Shown piece after piece: positions 8,965-17,708 of a stretch of DNA of 42,609 nt. The DNA comes from Herbaspirillum sp. ASV7. GTDB taxonomy: Bacteria > Pseudomonadota > Gammaproteobacteria > Burkholderiales > Burkholderiaceae_D. A program made the translations under genes and the position numbers. The stretch covers positions 1 through 42,609 of the forward strand of contig NZ_JAELUH010000042.1 in NCBI RefSeq assembly GCF_016429215.1. The letters are read 5' to 3'. Under the pieces are notes generated by a model. It searched no databases, had not been told where the DNA came from, and was given only the letters and a program-made list of their open reading frames with translations. Each line of letters starts with the position of its first letter. Position 1 is the stretch's first letter.

Positions 8965-9042
8965 ATGGAACTGTTCTCCGACCTCCCCGACGACGAGGGC
9001 ATGCCCGGCGCGCAACGACGCCGCGCCACGTCAGTGGCCTGA
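8965..9042 (+). pseudogene. Remnant of the 5' end of a DHA2-type MFS gene
   Basis: The 25-codon frame begins MELFSDLPDDEGMPGAQRRRA, matching the start of the intact pump at 11154 (MELFSDHPNDEGLPGKQRRRA) at about 83 percent nucleotide identity over 64 bp. Homology stops around 9028, and the frame ends TSVA and a stop at 9040-9042. It sits divergently from LysR exactly as the intact pump sits from the LysR fragment. I read it as a pump gene deleted except for its start; the chemoreceptor gene now follows. Confidence 0.85.
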
Positions 9043-9089
9043 ACCTTCCTTGCGCTGCCGGTTGCCTTCAGGTTAATCCTGATTGTGCA

Positions 9090-9100
9090 CAGTTATCCAA
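9090..9100. promoter_or_regulatory. Third copy of the LysR-operator core upstream of the chemoreceptor
   Basis: The 11-mer CAGTTATCCAA, the core of both LysR operators (8861-8871 and 11064-11074), recurs here about 125 bp before the chemoreceptor start. The outer arms are poorly kept (TTGTGCA on the left, GC on the right), so it may be a weak site or a scrap of the duplicated promoter. Confidence 0.35.
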
Positions 9101-9223
9101 GCTCTTACCGTATGAGACTTGAGAAGCCGCCAGTGAGGCGGCCGCGCCACAGCTGCCTGACATAAGGCTGAATGGCGCGGGTCTCTGTCATCATGGCCGT
9201 GAATGGCCAATCGGGGAGGGTAT

Positions 9224-10774
9224 ATGAAATGGTTCGCTGACATGAAGATCGCCAGTAAGCTGATCTCAGTGTTTTCGCTGGTGGTCATCCTGGTCCTGGG
9301 ATTGGGCGTGTTTGCCCTGCATCAACTGGGCCGTGTCGACGACACGGCCGAGGATATCGCCACCAACTGGTTGCCCAGCATCCGGGAAACCGGTGCCATC
9401 GAGACCCACCTGGCGCGCATGCGCTCCTTCGATCTGCAACACCTGATCGCCAACGACGATGCCGCCCGCAAGGCCGCCGAGACCGGCGCCGCCGCGCAGC
9501 TGGAGGCCGCACGCAAAGCCGTCGCCAGCTACGGCACCATGCTCTCGGAGCCGGAGGAAAAGGAGCTCTATCCGCAGATCGCCAAGGACGTCGATGTCAT
9601 CGCCGCCGAGCACGCGAAGCTGCTGCAATTGTCCACGACCAACAAGAAGGACGAGGCCATGGCCGTGTTCTGGGGCGCGTTCTCCACCAGCTATCTGGAT
9701 GCCCTGAAGAAGCTCGATGTGCTCATCGCCGTCAACAACAAGGGCTCGGAAACTTCCCACGCCACGGCTATCCAGACTTATCAGTTCTCGCTGTATTCGA
9801 TTACTGCCACGCTGCTGGCCTGTGCGGTCCTCTCGATGTTGCTGGCGGTGCGGGTCGCTCGCCTGGTCTCGCGCCCGCTGGCTGCGGCCGTGACCGTGGC
9901 CCGCCAAGTGGCTGCGGGCGACCTGACGGCGACCATCGTCGTGCAGAGTCGTGACGAGACCGGAGAGCTGATGGATTCGCTCAAGACCATGAACAGCAAC
10001 TTGCATAGCATCGTCAGCCAGGTCCGCAGCAGTACCGAGACCATTTCCACGGCCTCCGGCGAGATCGCGGCGGGTAACCTGGACCTGTCCAACCGCACCG
10101 AGCAGCAAGCCAGTTCGCTGGAGGAAACCGCTTCCTCGATGGAAGAGCTGACCTCCACCGTCAAGCAGAACGCCGACAATGCCCGTCAGGCCAACCAGCT
10201 GGCTTCGACGGCGGCAACCGTGGCAGCCGACGGCGGCCAGGTGGTCAGCGAGGTGGTGCAGACCATGAGCGGCATCGAGCAATCCTCGCGCAAGGTGTCG
10301 GAGATCATCGGCCTGATCGACGGCATCGCCTTCCAGACCAATATCCTGGCCCTGAACGCCGCCGTGGAAGCGGCCCGTGCCGGCGAGCAGGGGCGCGGCT
10401 TTGCCGTGGTCGCCTCGGAAGTGCGCACTCTGGCGCAACGCTCGGCCTCGGCAGCCAAGGACATCAAGGCCCTCATCGACGAGTCGATGAGCCAGGTCGG
10501 CCTGGGCAGCCAGCTGGTCGAGCGCGCCGGTGCCACCATGGCCGAGGTGGTCAATAGCGTGCAGCGCGTCACCGACGTGGTCAGCGAGATCAGCAGTGCC
10601 AGCCATGAGCAGAGCGCCGGCATCGACCAGATCGGCCAGGCCATCACGCATATCGATGAAGTCACGCAACAGAATGCCGCACTGGTGGAACAGGCTGCGG
10701 CTGCCGCCAAGTCGCTGCAGGAGCAGGCCGGCCAGCTCAACGAACTGGTGAGTGCCTTCCGCCTGACGGCCTAG
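9224..10774 (+). CDS. Methyl-accepting chemotaxis protein (4HB_MCP type)
   Basis: 516 residues from the ATG at 9224, preceded by GGGGAGGG; the in-frame ATG at 9203 lacks a ribosome site. Order: TM1 (about 12-32), a periplasmic four-helix-bundle sensor (about 33-185), TM2 (about 186-207), HAMP, and a long cytoplasmic coiled coil. The coiled coil has methylation helices ([17 protein letters not shown]) and the conserved hairpin tip [34 protein letters not shown] that binds CheA and CheW. There is no C-terminal NWETF-like CheR tether. The ligand is unknown. Its signalling domain is similar to the second receptor at 12920, but the sensor domains have diverged fully. The gene lies between a pump remnant and an ABC ATPase scrap, inside the rearranged block. 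Confidence 0.95.
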   Translation: MKWFADMKIASKLISVFSLVVILVLGLGVFALHQLGRVDDTAEDIATNWLPSIRETGAIETHLARMRSFDLQHLIANDDAARKAAETGAAAQLEAARKAVASYGTMLSEPEEKELYPQIAKDVDVIAAEHAKLLQLSTTNKKDEAMAVFWGAFSTSYLDALKKLDVLIAVNNKGSETSHATAIQTYQFSLYSITATLLACAVLSMLLAVRVARLVSRPLAAAVTVARQVAAGDLTATIVVQSRDETGELMDSLKTMNSNLHSIVSQVRSSTETISTASGEIAAGNLDLSNRTEQQASSLEETASSMEELTSTVKQNADNARQANQLASTAATVAADGGQVVSEVVQTMSGIEQSSRKVSEIIGLIDGIAFQTNILALNAAVEAARAGEQGRGFAVVASEVRTLAQRSASAAKDIKALIDESMSQVGLGSQLVERAGATMAEVVNSVQRVTDVVSEISSASHEQSAGIDQIGQAITHIDEVTQQNAALVEQAAAAAKSLQEQAGQLNELVSAFRLTA

Positions 10775-10794
10775 GGCTGGCGGGATCCGTACAA

Positions 10795-10824
10795 GACAAT
10801 GGCCGCCCATGGGCGGCCATTGTC
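10795..10824. terminator. Perfect 30-bp palindrome at the chemoreceptor 3' end
   Basis: GACAATGGCCGCCCA followed by its exact reverse complement. It begins 20 bases after the stop codon and would form a very stable hairpin, but no T-run follows. It may act as a transcript 3'-end stabiliser or a weak bidirectional terminator. Confidence 0.55.
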
Positions 10825-10847
10825 ATTGATCGTTACCGCAGCGGCGC

Positions 10848-10941
10848 TCAGGCATTGTCGATATCGTCCTCGTCCTTGGGTACGAACACCATGCCGGTCT
10901 TGGTGTTGTAGTCCATCAGGCCGGCATAGCGGCCCCAGGCG
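10848..10941 (-). pseudogene. C-terminal fragment of the ABC ATPase gene
   Basis: On the minus strand it encodes WGRYAGLMDYNTKTGMVFVP and then KDEDDIDNA and stop, matching the end of the intact ATPase at 14577-14676. Over the ~77 bp nearest the junction only three bases differ; the last few codons and the downstream sequence differ. The fragment ends at the junction with the LysR fragment. It has no start and is not expected to be translated. Confidence 0.9.
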
Positions 10942-11019
10942 GCGCGCCGCGCCAGCCACGCTGGCCTCGGTGATGAGGGCGTCGAGCGCAATGAGCAGGT
11001 TCAGGTCGGAATCGGGCAT
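10934..11019 (-). pseudogene. N-terminal fragment of the LysR gene
   Basis: It encodes the first 28 or so residues (MPDSDLNLLIALDALITEAS, then VAGAARRLG) identically to the intact gene, then runs into the ABC ATPase scrap out of frame. The helix-turn-helix is incomplete, so no functional regulator is made. It keeps the promoter and operator that serve the adjacent pump. Confidence 0.93.
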
Positions 11020-11056
11020 GCGGGCATGCTAGCACGATGGCAGTCATGACATGGCG

Positions 11057-11079
11057 TTGCATGCAGTTATCCAATGCAA
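11057..11079. promoter_or_regulatory. LysR-type operator, right copy, at the MFS pump promoter
   Basis: A perfect inverted repeat TTGCAT-N11-ATGCAA, the T-N11-A form bound by LysR regulators, 74 bp before the pump start codon. Its neighbouring regulator gene is only a fragment, so binding would have to come from the intact LysR encoded at 7893-8816. Confidence 0.8.
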
Positions 11080-11153
11080 GCCGTGCGTCTTCCGCCTTGT
11101 CTGGCGCATCGCTATAGTGAGGTCCTCTCCTGCACACTTTGCGACGGCCCGCC

Positions 11154-12608
11154 ATGGAACTGTTTTCCGATCACCCCAACGATGAAGGCTTGCCAGGCAA
11201 GCAACGACGCCGCGCCATGTTGGCCGTCATGACGGCCACCACCATGGCGGTCTTCGACGGCACCATCATCAACGTGGCGCTGCCGCAGATCAGCGCGGCA
11301 TTGCAGACTTCGGCTGCGGCCTCGATCTGGGTAGCCAATGCCTACCTGCTGGCCACGGCCATGACGCTGGCGGCCTTCGCGGCGTTGTCGGCGCGGGTGG
11401 GATTCCGCAACCAGTTCAGCGTCGGGCTGGCCGTCTTCACGCTGGCTTCGCTGGGCTGTGCGCTGGCCAACTCGGTGGGCTTGCTGATCCTCATGCGCAT
11501 CCTGCAGGGGCTGGGCGGTGCGGCCATGCTCAGCATTGCCCCGGCGATCCATCGCACCGTCTTTCCCAACCGCCTGCTGGGCCGCATCCTTGGTCTGAAC
11601 GCCGTGCTGGTGGCCGCCAGCACGGCAGTGGGTCCGGTGCTGGGTGGCACCTTGCTGGCCATGCTGGGCTGGGAGTGGATCTTTGCCATCAACGTGCCGC
11701 TGGGGATCACAGCGGTCTGGCTGGCCTGGAATGCCGTGCCGGATACGCGCAAGCCCTCGCGCGCGCCCTTCGATCTGGCCGGTGCGCTGTGGTCGGCCCT
11801 GGCCATGGGTGCAGTGATCATGGCCGCCGATACCTGTGCGCGCTTCGCCCAACCCGGCCAGGGCAGCGAGGCCGCCCTCACTGCGGCTGCCTATGCGCTC
11901 ACCGCGCTGCTGGCCGGTCTGGCCTTCGTGCGGGGCCAGCGCCGCGCCGCCGATCCACTGTTGCCGCTGGACATCTTCAGCAACCCGCGCTTCTCGCTGG
12001 CGGCGCTGACCTCGCTGGCTTCGTTCGTCGGGCAAGGTATCGCCTTCGTGGCCCTGCCTTTCCTGTTCCAGAATGCCTACGGCTACACGGCGTTCGAATC
12101 GGCTGCGCTGTTCACCCCCTGGCCGTTGGGCATCGTGCTGGTCGCGCCGCATGCCGGCCGTCTGGCCGACCGCCATTCACCGGCGCTGCTGTCGACCCTG
12201 GGGCTGGCGCTGTTTGCGCTCGGGCTGGCGCTGCTGGCACTCTTGCCCGACCATGCCGGCGCCTGGGATATCGGCTGGCGCGCCCTGGTCTGCGGCATGG
12301 GCTTCGGCTTCTTCCAGAGTCCCAACAACCGCGAGATGCTCGGCAATGTCTCGCGCGAGCGCAGCGGCAATGCGTCCGGAGTGCTGGCCATCATGCGCAC
12401 CTTCGGTCAGTGCCTGGGGGCGGCCCTGCTGGGTGTGATCCTGGCAGTGCGGACCGCAGCGGCCGTGGCGCTGGGCCAGGTGCAGATGAATCCTGCCCAG
12501 GATGGCGAGGCGATACGTCTCGCATTGTGGGTCGCCGCGCTGGCCACGGTGCTGGCCACGGCGGTGAGCGCCAGCCGTTTGCGGCGCAAGGGTGTATCGC
12601 CCGCCTGA
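11154..12608 (+). CDS. MFS efflux transporter, DHA2 (EmrB/QacA) family
   Basis: 484 residues from the ATG at 11154; the TTG at 11139 is less likely because the pump remnant at 8965 also begins with MELFSD. The protein has about 13-14 hydrophobic helices. The start of TM1 carries the DHA2 motif FDGTIINVALPQIS, and the TM5 antiporter motif C appears as AVGPVLGGTLLAMLGWEWIFAINVP. DHA2 pumps expel drugs or toxic metabolites in exchange for protons. The central region (about 200-280) has the two extra helices that separate 14-TM from 12-TM families. It is divergent from a LysR fragment with an intact operator, so LysR control in trans is likely. The inducer and substrate are unknown. Confidence 0.93.
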   Translation: MELFSDHPNDEGLPGKQRRRAMLAVMTATTMAVFDGTIINVALPQISAALQTSAAASIWVANAYLLATAMTLAAFAALSARVGFRNQFSVGLAVFTLASLGCALANSVGLLILMRILQGLGGAAMLSIAPAIHRTVFPNRLLGRILGLNAVLVAASTAVGPVLGGTLLAMLGWEWIFAINVPLGITAVWLAWNAVPDTRKPSRAPFDLAGALWSALAMGAVIMAADTCARFAQPGQGSEAALTAAAYALTALLAGLAFVRGQRRAADPLLPLDIFSNPRFSLAALTSLASFVGQGIAFVALPFLFQNAYGYTAFESAALFTPWPLGIVLVAPHAGRLADRHSPALLSTLGLALFALGLALLALLPDHAGAWDIGWRALVCGMGFGFFQSPNNREMLGNVSRERSGNASGVLAIMRTFGQCLGAALLGVILAVRTAAAVALGQVQMNPAQDGEAIRLALWVAALATVLATAVSASRLRRKGVSPA

Positions 12609-12919
12609 TGTGCCGTTGTGCCGAAAACATCATTCCGGGACAGAGGTGGTCAAAACAGAAATGTACGTAAAAAGCTAACTTTTTAGTGACGCTGTAAAAC
12701 CTCGTTAATCCTCGTTTTGGCGTGATCGCCAGCAGCATAGACTGGCTCTTGCTTGTCGGCGTTCTCTCTGCCACCTTTTGCATAACAACCATCACAACGC
12801 AAACCTTCCCGGCACCCGTGTCGATCAGGAAGGTTCTGCAGTCCGTCTCCCGGCAAGCACGGTCAAACTCTCTCCGGCCATCCGCATCGATAGGCAGGGG
12901 TCTCTCTGATAGGGGATAC
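12609..12919. other. Intergenic leader between the MFS pump and the second chemoreceptor
   Basis: 311 bp without a convincing gene. A frame open from a GTG at 12722 runs into the chemoreceptor but has no ribosome site. A 7-bp stem TAAAAAG / CTTTTTA with a CTAA loop (12668-12685) could terminate the pump transcript weakly. Two CCTCGTT repeats 10 bp apart follow at 12700-12716. I find no clear flagellar sigma-28 promoter. Confidence 0.5.
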
Positions 12920-14536
12920 ATGATGGGTCATTTGAAAGTCGTCACCAGGCTGGTGTTGGGCTTCGGTCTGATCCTGGTCTTGCTGCTGGGCATTTCCGGA
13001 TTGGGTCTGTACGGCATGGCGCGCGTGAACGATGCGCTCAACGACATCACCAACGTCAACAATGCCGAGATCAAGCTGGTCACGACACTGCGCAATGCGC
13101 TCAGCCAGCGCGCATTGGCGATACGCAACATTGCCCTGCTCGACGAACTGCCAGCCATGCAGGCGGAGTCCCAGACCCTGGCACGCCAGGAAAAGCTGTA
13201 TGGCGACGCCTACGCGGCGCTGGCGAAGATGTTTGCCGACGAGCCATCCACGACCGAACGTGAGCACCAGTTGCTGGTGCAGATCAAGAACGATGAGACA
13301 GCCACCCTGCCGCTGATGGCCAAGGCCGTGCAGCTGGGGCTGGAAAACAAGGCGGCCGAGGCGGGCAAGGTGCTCGTTACCGAGGTGCGTCCCAAGCAGC
13401 AGGTGTGGATCAAGTCACTCACCGAGCTGGCCGATTTCGAGGACCAGCTCAACGAGGAAGCAGCCGCCAGCGCACGCAGTACCTATCTGTGGCTGCGCAT
13501 GGTGACGCTGACGGCGGCGGTGCTGGCCCTGCTGGTCGGCGCCGCGGCCTCGGCGCTGATCGCGCGCAGCATCCTGCGCCAGCTCGGCGCCGAACCGGCC
13601 GAGGCGCAAGCCGTGGCACGCGACATCGCCAGCGGCGACCTCACTGCGGTAGTGCGCGTGCGTGAGGGCGACAGTTCGAGCCTGATGGCCTCGATCGAAC
13701 AGATGCGCTATCAGTTGAACGTGATCGCCCATGGCATCAAGTCCGCCGCCGAGACCATCTCGGTGGCCAGCAACCAGATTGCCCAGGGCAACTTCGACTT
13801 GTCGCAACGTACCGAAGAGCAGGCTGCCTCCCTGGAAGAGACCGCCGCCAGCATGGAAGAGCTGACCACCGCCGTGCGCCAGAACAGCCAGCATGCGGGC
13901 GAAGCGCTGCGTCTGTCGGACGGGGCGTCCCAGACTGCGGTCGCCGGCAGCCAGGCCTTCGATCAGGTGGTGGAGACCATGGGACGCATCACCGCCAGCA
14001 GCGGCAAGATGGCCGACATCATCAGCGTCATCGAAGGGATCGCCTTCCAGACCAATATCCTGGCGCTCAACGCCGCTGTGGAAGCGGCCCGCGCCGGCGA
14101 ACAGGGGCGGGGATTTGCGGTGGTGGCCTCCGAGGTGCGCTCGCTGGCCCAGCGCAGCGCAGTGGCCGCCAAGGAGATCAAGGACCTGATCGGTGAATCG
14201 ATGTCCACCGTCGGCGCCGGTTCGCAGCTGGTCAGCAATGCCGGCCAGCAGATGGCGCAGATCGTGGCCTCGGTGCAGCGCTTCGGCGAGATCATGACCG
14301 ATATCGCCAGCGCATCACAGCAACAGGGCAGCGGCATCGAACAGATCAATACGGCCATCGTGCAGATGGACCAGGTGACCCAGCAGAATGCCGCCCTGGT
14401 GGAACAGGCCAGCGCAGCGGCCCAGTCGCTGTCGCAACAGGCCAGCGGTTTGCTCAAGGTGGTGGCGATCTTCAAGATCCGTCAGGACAGATCCCTGAGC
14501 GCGCCGCAGGAACAGGCTGCCCTGGCGCTACAGTGA
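12920..14536 (+). CDS. Methyl-accepting chemotaxis protein (4HB_MCP type)
   Basis: 538 residues from ATG 12920; the next codon is also ATG (12923) and AGGGG at 12911-12915 fits the second slightly better. The layout is TM1 (about 10-32), a periplasmic four-helix bundle with NIALLDE-type helices (about 35-190), TM2 (about 193-215), HAMP, and a cytoplasmic domain. The latter has methylation helices ([17 protein letters not shown]) and the tip [34 protein letters not shown]. The C-terminus ends in an unusual ~20-residue tail ([18 protein letters not shown]) without a CheR tether motif. The [10 protein letters not shown] start and the sensor are typical of the abundant tar-like receptors of Burkholderiales. 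The gene is convergent with the ABC ATPase gene. Confidence 0.95.
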   Translation: MMGHLKVVTRLVLGFGLILVLLLGISGLGLYGMARVNDALNDITNVNNAEIKLVTTLRNALSQRALAIRNIALLDELPAMQAESQTLARQEKLYGDAYAALAKMFADEPSTTEREHQLLVQIKNDETATLPLMAKAVQLGLENKAAEAGKVLVTEVRPKQQVWIKSLTELADFEDQLNEEAAASARSTYLWLRMVTLTAAVLALLVGAAASALIARSILRQLGAEPAEAQAVARDIASGDLTAVVRVREGDSSSLMASIEQMRYQLNVIAHGIKSAAETISVASNQIAQGNFDLSQRTEEQAASLEETAASMEELTTAVRQNSQHAGEALRLSDGASQTAVAGSQAFDQVVETMGRITASSGKMADIISVIEGIAFQTNILALNAAVEAARAGEQGRGFAVVASEVRSLAQRSAVAAKEIKDLIGESMSTVGAGSQLVSNAGQQMAQIVASVQRFGEIMTDIASASQQQGSGIEQINTAIVQMDQVTQQNAALVEQASAAAQSLSQQASGLLKVVAIFKIRQDRSLSAPQEQAALALQ

Positions 14537-14542
14537 CCTTGC

Positions 14543-14576
14543 GCTGGCTTCCCGGCGCCGCGCAGCAGAAGCCAGC
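14543..14576. terminator. Hairpin between convergent chemoreceptor and ABC ATPase genes
   Basis: An 8-bp perfect stem GCTGGCTT / AAGCCAGC encloses an 18-base GC-rich loop. It fills the 40-bp gap between the two stop codons. There is no T-run, so termination is only probable. Confidence 0.45.
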
Positions 14577-15926
14577 TCAGCTCGCAGCGCCGTCTTCGTC
14601 GTCCTCGTCCTTGGGCACGAACACCATGCCGGTCTTGGCGTTGTAATCCATCAGGCCGGCATAGCGGCCCCAGGCGATCATGGTCTCGAAGGTCTTTTCG
14701 GGATTGTCGTAGGGCAGGGCGCTGCCGATGTCGCGGATGACGCGCTCGGCCTCGATCTCCTCGGCCTCGCCCAGCACCGCCAGGATGATGTGGAAGATGC
14801 GCAGCTTGAAGACCTGCTCGGCAAAGATGGCGCGCTGGCCCAGGCGGTCGGCGGCCACGAAGCGGCGGCCCAGGTCGGTCAGGAAGACATCCTGCTTGGG
14901 CGTGTCGACCAGCTCCAGGATCTCGGCGGCCTTGACGGTGGCGATGGTCTCGCCGAATTCCTTGCCGATCTCGTCGGAGATGTCGTAGATGTTGTTCAGT
15001 TCCGGCTCGTCGTGCAACAGACTCATCAGGCCCAGGATCTGCCCCACCGGAATCAGCGGGATCGACTCCATGCGCTTGCGGCCGCGCGAGATCGCCTCGC
15101 CCGCCACATGCACCTCGGGCGGCAGGTCGGGCAGCGACAGGGTGGTGATGGCGTCGTGGATGATGTTGACCAGGCGCTGGAATTCCGGGCTCTTGCTGTC
15201 GCGCGGGTAGGGCAGCGGATTGTCCAGCACCAGGCCCAGGCGGCCCGGACGCGGGAACACCACCACGATGCGGGTGGCCATCTCGACCGCTTCCTCGATG
15301 TTGTGGGTGACCATGAAGATCGAGGTCAGGCCGCTCTCGGGAGCACGCCACAGGCTGATCAGTTCCTGGCGCAGGTTCTCGGCGGTGAGCACGTCCAGGG
15401 CGCTGAAGGCTTCGTCCAGACACAGCAGCTTGGGCTTGGACACCAGCGCGCGGGCGATGCCCACGCGCTGGCGCATGCCGCCGGAGAGCTCACGCGGGTA
15501 GGCGCTGTGGTAGTTGCCCAGGCCGATCAGTTCGATGGCGCGGTCCACCGCCGCATCGCGTTCTTCGCGGGTCGGGTTGTGCGACATCAGGCCCACGGCC
15601 ACGTTCTGCTCCACCGTCAGCCAGGGGTACAGCGCAAAGGTCTGGAACACCACCGAGGCATCGCGGTTGACGCCATACAGCGGCTTGCCGCCGGCCAGGG
15701 TGCGGCCCGAGCTGGGCTCGACCAGACCGGTCAGGCAGCGCAGGATGGTGGACTTGCCCGAGCCGGACTGGCCCAGCAGCGCCAGCAGCTCGCCCTCGTG
15801 GACGGCCAGGTCGATGTTGTCCAGCACCTTGAGCTCGTGGCCGCCAGCGGTGTTATAGGATTTGCTGACGGCGTTGAGTTCGGCGACGGCGGGGCGGAGA
15901 TGCGGATTGCTCATGGGTTGGCTCAT
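14577..15926 (-). CDS. ABC importer ATP-binding protein with AAA-associated C-terminal domain (NitT/TauT-like)
   Basis: 449 residues. The ATPase half shows Walker A GQSGSGKST (52-60), Q-loop Gln in VVFQTFALYPWLT, signature LSGGMRQRVGIARAL (147-161), Walker B LLCLDEAFSALD (167-178) and the switch His in MVTHNIEEA. The ~160-residue C-terminal extension (from about residue 290, EAISRGRKRMESIP) looks like the AAA-associated domain found on some nitrate/sulfonate-type ATPases, with a strongly acidic end (KDEDDEDGAAS). It energises the fused permease encoded 30 bp upstream on the same strand. A 94-bp C-terminal fragment of a near-identical gene lies at 10848-10941. No substrate-binding protein is encoded nearby, so the substrate is unknown. 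Confidence 0.93.
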   Translation of the reverse strand: MSQPMSNPHLRPAVAELNAVSKSYNTAGGHELKVLDNIDLAVHEGELLALLGQSGSGKSTILRCLTGLVEPSSGRTLAGGKPLYGVNRDASVVFQTFALYPWLTVEQNVAVGLMSHNPTREERDAAVDRAIELIGLGNYHSAYPRELSGGMRQRVGIARALVSKPKLLCLDEAFSALDVLTAENLRQELISLWRAPESGLTSIFMVTHNIEEAVEMATRIVVVFPRPGRLGLVLDNPLPYPRDSKSPEFQRLVNIIHDAITTLSLPDLPPEVHVAGEAISRGRKRMESIPLIPVGQILGLMSLLHDEPELNNIYDISDEIGKEFGETIATVKAAEILELVDTPKQDVFLTDLGRRFVAADRLGQRAIFAEQVFKLRIFHIILAVLGEAEEIEAERVIRDIGSALPYDNPEKTFETMIAWGRYAGLMDYNAKTGMVFVPKDEDDEDGAAS

Positions 15927-15956
15927 GGTCTGTCGATGCGGGTCGGTCGATGCGGG

Positions 15957-17708
15957 TCAGTCGAGGCGGAAACGGCGTTCGGCGAAGGCATACAGGCGAC
16001 GCCAGACGAATTTGTTCATCAGTACCACAAACATCGACATCACACCGATGCTGGCGATGATCAGGGGCGTGTCACCGGACTTGGTGACGGCCGAGATATA
16101 GGCGCCCAGGCCATCGGCCTGCAGCGTGACGTCTCCCCAGGTGGCCAGCTCGGCCACGATGGAGGCGTTCCAGGCGCCGCCGGCGGCGGTGCAGGCGCCG
16201 GTCACCCAGAACGGGAAGATGGCCGGCAGGATCAGGGTCTTCCACAGGTTCCAGCGCGACAGGCCGTACATGCGGGCGGCTTCCTTCAAGTCATTGGGGA
16301 TGGCCATGGCACCGGCGATGACATTGAAGAGGATATACCACTGCGTGCCCATGGCGATGAGGAAGATGCTGCCCCAGTTCATGCCGATGTTGGCCGCCAC
16401 GAACCAGCCCACCACCAGCGGGAAGGTCATGTTGACCGGGAAGGACGCGCCGATCTGGGCCAGCGGCTGGGCGAAGCGGGCGATCTCGGGCTTGGAGCCG
16501 ATCCACACGCCCACCGGCGTCCAGATCAGGGTGGCGATGACGGTCATGGCCAGCACCCGCAGCATGGTCAGGAAACCCAGCCAGACGATATGGGCGAACA
16601 GGCTCCAGCTCATCGCCCCGTGCAGGGCATCGATGGCCGCCACCAGCCCGCGCAGGGCCTCGAAGGCCAGCAGGGCGCAGATCAGGCCGGTTAGGATGCG
16701 GTGAGTCCAGCGCTGGCGGGCGATGCGGGCCGGTGTCGGCTCGCTGCTGCTGCGCGGACGCTGGCGTGCCAGCCATTGGCCCAGCGGGTCCCAGAGTTTC
16801 TCTTGCAGCCAGGTAAAGACGTAGGAGCCCTTGAGCAGGTCGTAGACCCAGGATGTGGGTGGCGAGGTCGACTCGGTCAGTTCGATCTTGAACTTGTCGG
16901 CCCAGGCCAGCAGCGGCCGCCAGACCAGCTGGTCGCTCACCAGGATCAGGGCCAGCATGGCGATGACGGCCCACAGCGCCGCATTGTGGTCGCCCTGTTC
17001 GATGGCCTGTGCCATGTAGGAGCCCAGGCCGGGCAGCTTCAGGTCCTTGTTCATGACGCTGATGGCCTCGCTCTGGGCGACGAAGAACCAGCCGCCACCG
17101 AAGGACATCATGGAGTTCCAGATCAGGCTGTGTGCCGAGGCCGGCAGCTCCACCGTGCGGAAACGCTGCCAGGCGGTGAGGCGATAGGTGCTGGCGGCTT
17201 CCTGCATGTCGGTGGGGATGGTGACCATGGAGTGGTAGAAGCCGAAGGCCATGTTCCACACCTGGCCGGTGAAGATGGCGAAGATGGCCGCGCATTCCAC
17301 CCCCATCAGGCTGCCCGGGAACAGGGCCATGAAGCCGGTCACGGTGGCCGACAGGAAACCCAGCACCGGCACCGACTGCAGGATGTCCAGCGCCGGCAGG
17401 ATCAGGGCGCGGGCACGGCGGTTCTTGGCGGCCAGGTAACCGGTACCGATGGCGAAGGCCAGCGAGAAGGCAAAGGCGATCCACATGCGCAGCAGGGTGC
17501 GGCCGGCGTAGTAGGGGATCATGGACGGGGAGGCATCGACCTCCAGCTGGTCACTGGGGTCGAAATGCACCAGCATCCCACGGCCGAAGTGCATGGCGCT
17601 CCACAGCAGGCCGAACAGCACCGCCAGTACCAGGGCGTCGATCCAGCCGAAGCCTGGCTTGACCACGTCATAGGCCTTCAGTTGCGGGGAGGTCGTCTTC
17701 ATCGTCAT
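15957..17708 (-). CDS. ABC importer permease, two fused permease domains
   Basis: 583 residues, about twice a usual BPD_transp_1 permease. Two membrane domains each carry an EAA loop that docks on the ATPase: DMQEAASTYRLTAWQ in the first half and DLKEAARMYGLSRWN in the second. They are joined by a ~100-residue hydrophilic linker around TESTSPPTSWVYDLLKG and RQRPRSSSEPTP. A single chain can therefore build the whole transmembrane dimer. It is the first gene of a two-gene unit with the ATPase. A second in-frame ATG (17700) could be the start. Such fused permease plus AAA-tail ATPase pairs without a binding protein are known in Proteobacteria as unassigned NitT/TauT-like systems. Confidence 0.92.
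   Translation of the reverse strand: MTMKTTSPQLKAYDVVKPGFGWIDALVLAVLFGLLWSAMHFGRGMLVHFDPSDQLEVDASPSMIPYYAGRTLLRMWIAFAFSLAFAIGTGYLAAKNRRARALILPALDILQSVPVLGFLSATVTGFMALFPGSLMGVECAAIFAIFTGQVWNMAFGFYHSMVTIPTDMQEAASTYRLTAWQRFRTVELPASAHSLIWNSMMSFGGGWFFVAQSEAISVMNKDLKLPGLGSYMAQAIEQGDHNAALWAVIAMLALILVSDQLVWRPLLAWADKFKIELTESTSPPTSWVYDLLKGSYVFTWLQEKLWDPLGQWLARQRPRSSSEPTPARIARQRWTHRILTGLICALLAFEALRGLVAAIDALHGAMSWSLFAHIVWLGFLTMLRVLAMTVIATLIWTPVGVWIGSKPEIARFAQPLAQIGASFPVNMTFPLVVGWFVAANIGMNWGSIFLIAMGTQWYILFNVIAGAMAIPNDLKEAARMYGLSRWNLWKTLILPAIFPFWVTGACTAAGGAWNASIVAELATWGDVTLQADGLGAYISAVTKSGDTPLIIASIGVMSMFVVLMNKFVWRRLYAFAERRFRLD

Larger units (their letters stand above)
10934..11103. repeat. Duplicated segment, right copy (LysR start plus promoter)
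   Basis: The 170-bp partner of 8731-8900, at a constant offset of 2203 bp. Its left end, CCCAGGCG (10934-10941), is shared by the LysR gene (8731-8738) and the ABC ATPase gene (14669-14676) and marks the recombination junction. Confidence 0.97.

Noticed and set aside
8862..9100. TTATCCA sequences resembling DnaA boxes
   Set aside because: Only three copies, all explained as the LysR-operator core and its duplicates. No dnaA, dnaN or other origin genes are near.
10771..11019. 82-codon frame beginning with the LysR start
   Set aside because: It is the fused LysR fragment reading through the ATPase scrap out of frame. The product would lack a complete DNA-binding domain.
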